Notes under the pieces: model-generated | What the model was told of the DNA's origin: nothing | What the model saw: only the letters and a program-made list of their open reading frames with translations | Databases searched by the model: none | Shown here: piece by piece, positions 6,096 through 11,014 of the stretch | Position numbering within the stretch: the stretch's first letter is position 1 | How the letters are laid out: each line of letters begins with the position of its first letter | Made by a program: the position numbers and the translations under genes | Origin: JBBECJ01 sp041751795 | GTDB lineage: Bacteria; Chloroflexota; Chloroflexia; Thermomicrobiales; CFX8 | NCBI GenBank assembly: GCA_041751795.1 | Contig: JBGSWU010000556.1 | Span: 1 to 11,014 of the forward strand | Length of the DNA: 11,014 nt | Reading direction: 5' to 3'

Positions 6096-6725
6096 ATGAC
6101 TGTTGCCAACACCAGCAAGGGCAAGATCGGCGTCCTGATCGAGGACCACTTCGACCAGACCGAATACCGTATGTTCAACGAGTACTTTCCCGCCCAGGGC
6201 TACGAGGTCGAGTACATCACTCACCTGTGGGGTAATCCAGAACTGCATTTCAACGGCAACCCGGATGACGGTACGATCGAGGAACGCGTTACCGTCACGA
6301 CCGAGGTCAACGATATCCACCCTGAAGACTATATGGGAATCATCTGCATCGGAGCCTACGCGATGGACCGTCTGCGTTATCAGACGAACGTCGTCAAGGG
6401 GCAGAAGAATCAGGCGCCGGCAGTTGCCTTCCTAAGGAAGGCGGTCGCTGCCGATAACGTCAAGCTCGGCACGATCTGCCATTCGCTCTGGCTCTTCTGC
6501 GCCGATCGAGAGTTGATCGCGGGCAAGCGCGTCACCTGCGCCCACAACATCATCTGTGACGTCGAGAACGCCGGTGGCGAAGTCGTCTTCGACGGCGAAG
6601 CGACGGCTGACATCGTCATCGACGGCAATCTGATCTCCGGCAAACACCCCGGAGTCACGCAGCAGTTCATGGAGACATTCGTTCGGGAGATCGAAAGCCA
6701 TTCCCAGGCGGGGGCAGTTGCATGA
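6096..6725 (+). CDS. DJ-1/PfpI family protein
   Basis: A 209-residue class I glutamine-amidotransferase-like protein of the DJ-1/PfpI superfamily. The opening strand 'KIGVLIEDHFDQTEY' (10-24) holds the acidic residue Glu16, the usual partner of the catalytic Cys. The nucleophile elbow is 'GTICHSLWLF' (125-134), with Cys128 followed by His129 as in PfpI. A late 'DGNLISGKHPGV' (176-187) corresponds to the 'GNL.T...P' segment of the family. Relatives act as peptidases, chaperones, glyoxalase-III enzymes or protein deglycases; the Cys-His-Glu set does not discriminate. An insertion around residues 43-75 ('LWGNPELHFNGNPDDGT') makes it longer than the roughly 165-residue PfpI core. The ATG has AAGGAGA at 6077-6083, with a 12-nt spacer, rather long. 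Its stop overlaps the GlgX start by four bases, so expression should be coupled to the glycogen debranching enzyme. A carbonyl-stress role near sugar enzymes is inference. Confidence 0.87.
   Translation: MTVANTSKGKIGVLIEDHFDQTEYRMFNEYFPAQGYEVEYITHLWGNPELHFNGNPDDGTIEERVTVTTEVNDIHPEDYMGIICIGAYAMDRLRYQTNVVKGQKNQAPAVAFLRKAVAADNVKLGTICHSLWLFCADRELIAGKRVTCAHNIICDVENAGGEVVFDGEATADIVIDGNLISGKHPGVTQQFMETFVREIESHSQAGAVA
6722..6725 (+). promoter_or_regulatory. ATGA start/stop overlap coupling the DJ-1-like gene and glgX
   Basis: The ATG of glgX (6722-6724) overlaps the TGA stop of the DJ-1/PfpI gene (6723-6725). Such four-base overlaps are typical of translationally coupled operon partners. A G-rich stretch (6707-6714) seven nucleotides upstream may serve as a ribosome binding site. 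Confidence 0.8.
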
Positions 6726-8836
6726 GTCAATCGGTCATCGAACGCGGCCCAGTAACGGCCTTCGCGGTTGAGAAGGGTAATCCTCACCCGCTTGGAGCGA
6801 CACCCGACGCCAACGGCGTCAACTTCTCGATCTTCACCCAGCGTGGGACGGCGGTGAAATTGCTGCTGTTCGATGCCCACGACGACGAGGAGCCAACGCA
6901 GGTCATCGACTTTGATGTTCAAGCCAATAAGACTTTTCACTTTTGGCACTGCTACGTTCGGGGTCTGCTCCCCGGCGCGCACTATGCCTATCGCGTCGAT
7001 GGCCCAAACGACCTGCACGGTGCCGGTGATCGCTTCAACCCCAATAAAGTGCTTATCGATCCATACGCGCACGGGAACACGCTCGACCTCTGGGATCGCG
7101 GGGAAGCCTGCGGCCCGGACGACAACGTCACCACGTCGATGCGCAGCGTCGTCGTCGCTCTTGACGACTATGACTGGGAAGGCGACGTGCCGATCAACCG
7201 GCCGATGCGCGAGACGATCATTTACGAAATGCACGTCGGCGGCTTCACGCGGTCTGAGTCGTCAGGCGTTGAAAATCCCGGCACATTCTCGGCCGTCATT
7301 GAAAAGATCCCATACTTGCAGGAACTTGGCGTTACTGCTGTGGAGTTGTTGCCGGTCTGCCAGTTCGACCATACCGAAGGGGCGCGAGAAAGCCCGGTTG
7401 ATGGCTCACCACTACGCAATTTCTGGGGCTACAGCACGGTCGGCTTCTTTGCCCCACACCACGAGTATTGTGTCAAACCCGAGGCCGGCAGCCAGATCCG
7501 CGAGTTCCGCGATATGGTCAAGGCGCTTCACAAGGCCGGAATCGAAGTCATCCTCGATGTGGTGTTTAACCACACTAGCGAGGGTAACCACCTCGGACCG
7601 ACGATTCACTTCAAGGGATTTGACAACGATATCTACTACTATCTGGTGAACGACGACCGGCAGTACTACATGGACTATTCCGGGTGCGGCAACACGGTCG
7701 ACTGCAACCACCCGATCACCGACCGGATGATTCTCAACTGCCTCCACTTCTGGGTCGACAAGATGCACGTTGATGGTTTCCGCTTCGACGAGGGCTCGAT
7801 CCTCGCTCGCGGCGAGGACGGCGCTCCGATGGAGCATCCGCCTGTCGTCTGGCACATCGAGCTGAGCGAGACGCTGGCGGACACCAAGATCATCGCCGAG
7901 GCATGGGACGCAGCTGGGCTATATCAGATCGGCTACTTCCCTGGCTATCGCTGGGCAGAGTGGAACGGCAAGTACCGCGACGCGATCCGGCGCTTCGTCA
8001 AGGGCGACGGTGGGATGCTGGGTGAAATCGCCTCGCGGGTTGCCGGTTCGAGTGACCTGTACCAGGCGAGCGGTCATCTGCCGATCAACTCGATCAACTT
8101 CATCACTGCCCACGACGGCTTCACCCTCAATGACCTCGTCTCGTACAACGAGAAGCACAATTGGGCCAACGGCGAGGGCAACAACGACGGCGCAAACGAC
8201 AACAATTCGTGGAACTGTGGTGCCGAAGGCGACACGGGCGACCCAGCGATCGAGCAACTGCGCGAGCAGCAGATCAGGAATTTCACGACGATTCAAATGC
8301 TCTCGCAAGGGACACCGATGTTCGTCGCCGGTGACGAGCACCGCCGCACGCAGGGCGGAAACAACAACGCGTATTGCCAGGACAATCCGATCTCATGGAT
8401 CGACTGGGATCTTGCGAAGCGTCATGCAGGCATGTTCCGCTTCTTCAAGGAGATGATCGCGTTCCGCAAGCGTCACGACATCCTCCAGCGGGACGAGTTT
8501 TTCACTGGCGCAAGCAACGCGCGTGGATTGAAGGATATCGTCTGGCACGGCACCCAACTCGACCATGTTGAGTGGGACAACTCCGAATCGCGGACGCTGG
8601 CGTTTACGCTCGGCGGTCCCGACGACGGCGAAGACCTGCATGTCATGTTCAACATGGGATGGGCCGTCGCCGATTTCGAATTGCCGCATGTCGACGGACG
8701 AATCTGGCATCGGGCAATCGATACCTCGCTGGCATCACCGCATGACATTCAATCGGCCGGAAATGAGATCACGATCGACGATTCGTCGTATCTCGTGAAT
8801 CCACGTAGCGTCGTGGTGTTGGTTTCACAGCCGTAA
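6722..8836 (+). CDS. glgX: Glycogen debranching enzyme, GlgX/TreX type (GH13 with CBM48)
   Basis: A 704-residue isoamylase-type enzyme, near the usual GlgX/TreX length. It hydrolyses alpha-1,6 branch links of glycogen or limit dextrin, releasing malto-oligosaccharides in the cytoplasm. An N-terminal CBM48-like domain (about 20-150, 'PHPLGATPDANGVNFSIF') precedes the GH13 barrel (about 165-600) and a C-terminal beta domain. The conserved GH13 regions are present: 'DVVFNHT' (279-285), 'DGFRFD' with nucleophile Asp356, 'IIAEAWD' with acid/base Glu393, and 'ITAHDGF' with transition-state Asp465. The isoamylase hallmark 'GGNNNAYCQDNPISW' is at 545-559. The segment after the nucleophile reads EGSIL where GlgX proteins usually have LAS(I/V)L, and GDEHRRTQ replaces the common GDEFGRTQ, suggesting a divergent subgroup. 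Translation is probably coupled to the DJ-1-like gene through the ATGA overlap. It stands apart from glgA, glgB or glgC in this window. Confidence 0.94.
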   Translation: MSQSVIERGPVTAFAVEKGNPHPLGATPDANGVNFSIFTQRGTAVKLLLFDAHDDEEPTQVIDFDVQANKTFHFWHCYVRGLLPGAHYAYRVDGPNDLHGAGDRFNPNKVLIDPYAHGNTLDLWDRGEACGPDDNVTTSMRSVVVALDDYDWEGDVPINRPMRETIIYEMHVGGFTRSESSGVENPGTFSAVIEKIPYLQELGVTAVELLPVCQFDHTEGARESPVDGSPLRNFWGYSTVGFFAPHHEYCVKPEAGSQIREFRDMVKALHKAGIEVILDVVFNHTSEGNHLGPTIHFKGFDNDIYYYLVNDDRQYYMDYSGCGNTVDCNHPITDRMILNCLHFWVDKMHVDGFRFDEGSILARGEDGAPMEHPPVVWHIELSETLADTKIIAEAWDAAGLYQIGYFPGYRWAEWNGKYRDAIRRFVKGDGGMLGEIASRVAGSSDLYQASGHLPINSINFITAHDGFTLNDLVSYNEKHNWANGEGNNDGANDNNSWNCGAEGDTGDPAIEQLREQQIRNFTTIQMLSQGTPMFVAGDEHRRTQGGNNNAYCQDNPISWIDWDLAKRHAGMFRFFKEMIAFRKRHDILQRDEFFTGASNARGLKDIVWHGTQLDHVEWDNSESRTLAFTLGGPDDGEDLHVMFNMGWAVADFELPHVDGRIWHRAIDTSLASPHDIQSAGNEITIDDSSYLVNPRSVVVLVSQP

Positions 8837-8867
8837 TCGACGTTCACTGCGTTAGAAAGAAGACGAT

Positions 8868-11014
8868 ATGAGTCAGCAGACGGCGGCTGGAGTAAACCAG
8901 CTCAACTTCACCTTCTCGGACACGATTGGTGGCTACATCGAGTCGTCCGACCCCGCGACCGGCATCTTCAGGATGCGGACCAGTGATAATCGTGAGTTCG
9001 AGGTCAAACTCACACCTGAAGCATACGGAGAGGTGATCCGCAATCTCGGCGAGCCCTGGCAGGATCCAGGCGCGCCGCTGAACGAGATGCTCCAGCCCGG
9101 TCGATTCCTGTACGCCTACGGCGTCTTTTACCCGGAAGGATCCGGAGCAAGCTTCGAGGCGAAGCATCTTGTCTTCGTCGGTCGCGACCCACACGAGTTC
9201 CGTTTCGAAGCGCAGGATTGGTGGATCAACCAGATCCGACAACTGGCCGAGTTCTACTACCGCGCGCAGTTCCCGGATGACAACATCGACTTCACCCAGT
9301 ACCGCACGCACCTGACGGTCGAAGGCCAGAAGATCGATAGCGATCGCCAGGAAACCGACACCATCTCACGGATGATCTACGGCTTTGCGTCGGCCTACCT
9401 GATAACCGGCGAGGACAAATACCTGGATGTGGCCGAAGCCGGGACCGAGTATCTGCGTCAGCACATGCGGGCCAACGTTGACGCGGATACTGCCTACTGG
9501 TACCACGCGATCGACGTTCGTGGGACGCACGAACGAAAGGTACTGGCCTCCGAGTTCGGCGACGATTACGACGCGATCCCGGCCTACGAACAGATCTATG
9601 CACTGGCTGGACCGGTGCAAACACTTCGGGCGACCGGAGATCCGCGCATCATCGAGGATGCCGTTAAGACCTGCAACCTGTTCGACCGCTACTTCCTCGA
9701 CACCGATCAGGGCGGTTACTTCTCACACATTGACCCAGTCAACTTCGACCCGCGCGATTCGTCGCTGACGCATAACCGGGCACGTAAGAACTGGAACTCG
9801 ATCGGCGACCACGCGCCGGCATTCCTGATCAATCTCTACCTGGCAACCGGCGACGAGCGCTGGAAGACGATGCTGGTCAATGTGGCCGACCTCATTGCCG
9901 AGCATATGCCGGACTACGACAATTCGCCGTTCATGCAGGAGAAGTTCCACGAGGACTGGAGTCCGGATCACGAAACGCCGCTGCAGAAAAACCGCGCAAT
10001 CGTCGGCCATAACATGAAGGTGGCTTGGAACCTCACGCGCGTCCACCACCTCGAAGCGCATGATAATTATGTCACGTTCGCTCGTCGAATCGCAGAGGAG
10101 ATGCCCAGATGGGGCTCCGACCGGCAGCGCGGTGGCCTCTACGACATGGTCGAGCGTAACCGCCAGCCTGGCGAAGAATTCCACCGCCTGATCTGGCACG
10201 ATCGCAAGGCATGGTGGCAGCAAGAGCAGGCCATCCTGGCGTATCTCATCATGGCTGGTTCGCTCGGCGATGACGAATACGTCAAGTTTGGTCGTGAGTT
10301 CTCGGCGTTCTACAATGCCTGGTTCGTCGACAACGACTCAGGCGGCGTCTATTTCAACGTCCTCGGGACCGGCATCCCCTACCTGCTTGGCACCGAGCGG
10401 CTCAAGGGCAGCCACTCGATGTCCGGCTACCACTCGTTCGAGCTCTGCTACCTGGCTGCTGTCTACGGCAACCTGCTCGTCACCAAGCAGCCGATGGACT
10501 TCTACTTCAAACCCAAGCCGGGCGCGCTACCGGACAACATCTTGCGCGTCTCGCCCGACCTTCTGCCGCCGGGCAGTGTACGGATCGGCGAAGTCTGGAT
10601 CAACGGAGAGCGGCACACCGACTTTGACGCGGAGGCGCTAACCGTACGGCTGCCTGACCAGACATCCGACACCGCGCATCCGCTGCAAGTTCGACCAGCG
10701 TGGATGGGAAATCCAGTGATGCAGCCGATGACAAGCAGGGAGATGCGCGTCCGTGTTCGGCTCGTCCCGGCGAGCGTCGCATACGATTTATCAGTCGAGA
10801 CGACATCCGACGCCACAGTCCTGCGGCTGGATGGCATCGTCGATGATGCTGCCGAGCAGGCGCTGCGAGCCCAGATCGACAAGATCATCGCCAGCCGGGC
10901 AAAGCGGCTCGTGCTGCTGGCAGATAGCCTCGAGAGCATCTCACCTCGCGCCGTTCGCGCAATCGCTTTCAGTCGTTCGAAGATGGACCTTGAAGAGGAC
11001 ATCTACATCGTTGG
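8868..11014 (+). CDS. N-acylglucosamine/cellobiose 2-epimerase-like protein fused to a STAS-like domain, 3' end outside window
   Basis: The frame is open from the ATG at 8868 to the window end (715 codons plus two bases), so the C-terminus is missing. Four parts are visible. Residues 10-108 form a beta-rich N-terminal domain unlike classical epimerases. Residues 115-545 resemble the (alpha/alpha)6 barrel of the AGE family: 'SRMIYGFASAYLITG' (Arg168), 'GDHAPAFLINLYLATGD' (His315), 'VGHNMKVAWNL' (His381), 'KAWWQQEQAILAYL' (447-460) and 'SGYHSFEL' (His522). His381 and His522 match the paired catalytic histidines of cellobiose 2-epimerases. Residues 546-640 are beta-rich. From about 646 ('DATVLRLDGIVDD...KRLVLLADSLESISPRAVRAI') a STAS-like domain begins. 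Known AGE enzymes are about 390-420 residues long, so this protein is far larger. Epimerisation of a free sugar or oligosaccharide reducing end is plausible but not shown. It follows glgX by 31 nt with a weak AAAGAAGA site. No signal peptide or membrane segment is seen. Confidence 0.88.
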   Translation, partial: MSQQTAAGVNQLNFTFSDTIGGYIESSDPATGIFRMRTSDNREFEVKLTPEAYGEVIRNLGEPWQDPGAPLNEMLQPGRFLYAYGVFYPEGSGASFEAKHLVFVGRDPHEFRFEAQDWWINQIRQLAEFYYRAQFPDDNIDFTQYRTHLTVEGQKIDSDRQETDTISRMIYGFASAYLITGEDKYLDVAEAGTEYLRQHMRANVDADTAYWYHAIDVRGTHERKVLASEFGDDYDAIPAYEQIYALAGPVQTLRATGDPRIIEDAVKTCNLFDRYFLDTDQGGYFSHIDPVNFDPRDSSLTHNRARKNWNSIGDHAPAFLINLYLATGDERWKTMLVNVADLIAEHMPDYDNSPFMQEKFHEDWSPDHETPLQKNRAIVGHNMKVAWNLTRVHHLEAHDNYVTFARRIAEEMPRWGSDRQRGGLYDMVERNRQPGEEFHRLIWHDRKAWWQQEQAILAYLIMAGSLGDDEYVKFGREFSAFYNAWFVDNDSGGVYFNVLGTGIPYLLGTERLKGSHSMSGYHSFELCYLAAVYGNLLVTKQPMDFYFKPKPGALPDNILRVSPDLLPPGSVRIGEVWINGERHTDFDAEALTVRLPDQTSDTAHPLQVRPAWMGNPVMQPMTSREMRVRVRLVPASVAYDLSVETTSDATVLRLDGIVDDAAEQALRAQIDKIIASRAKRLVLLADSLESISPRAVRAIAFSRSKMDLEEDIYIV

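Noticed and set aside
6410..7234. Minus-strand open frame of 274 codons opposite the DJ-1-like and glgX genes
   Set aside because: It covers the junction of two genes with intact catalytic motifs; long antisense frames are common in GC-rich coding DNA.
1..11014. CRISPR array, tRNA, rRNA, prophage or insertion sequence
   Set aside because: No regularly spaced repeats, cloverleaf sequence, rRNA-like stretch, transposase, integrase or phage structural gene was seen.

Overview
The window looks like chromosomal DNA from a free-living, moderately GC-rich bacterium. The codon preferences and the gene repertoire would fit Chloroflexota of the Thermomicrobia/Sphaerobacter type. This is an impression from reading the sequence, since there is no rRNA or other marker gene to place it. 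No transposase, integrase, tRNA, rRNA or CRISPR array is visible.

Layout. (1) At the left edge is the 3' part of a small membrane-anchored protein resembling the TIGR02588 family (to 356). (2) After a gap with weak inverted repeats comes a cytosolic diguanylate cyclase with three PAS domains and a GGDEF domain that has an intact product-inhibition site (683-2410). (3) A 244-bp convergent gap (2411-2654) carries an 11-bp inverted repeat that encloses a 9-bp inverted repeat and a small stem-loop. (4) On the minus strand lies a small NTF2-fold protein that retains the Tyr/Asp/Asp catalytic residues of ketosteroid isomerase (3047-2655). (5) A 312-bp divergent gap follows (3048-3359). (6) From 3360 to the right edge, six genes lie head to tail on the plus strand with short gaps or an overlap: hemerythrin-like HHE protein, FAD-dependent GMC oxidoreductase, SnoaL-like protein, DJ-1/PfpI-family protein, GlgX-type glycogen debranching enzyme (ATGA overlap with the gene before it), and a long protein that runs off the window.

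The last protein is the most unusual. It has an N-terminal beta-rich domain, an N-acylglucosamine/cellobiose 2-epimerase-like (alpha/alpha)6 barrel, a beta-rich linker and the start of a STAS-like domain. The aligned phospho-serine position of that STAS domain appears to be lost.

How the genes may work together (inference). GlgX and the epimerase-like protein both suggest work on alpha-glucan or oligosaccharide substrates. The GMC enzyme could oxidise a sugar or alcohol. The DJ-1-like and hemerythrin-like proteins suggest carbonyl, oxidative or oxygen stress. The set reads as a stress-linked carbohydrate module rather than the usual glgABC glycogen operon, and I do not recognise it as a named system.
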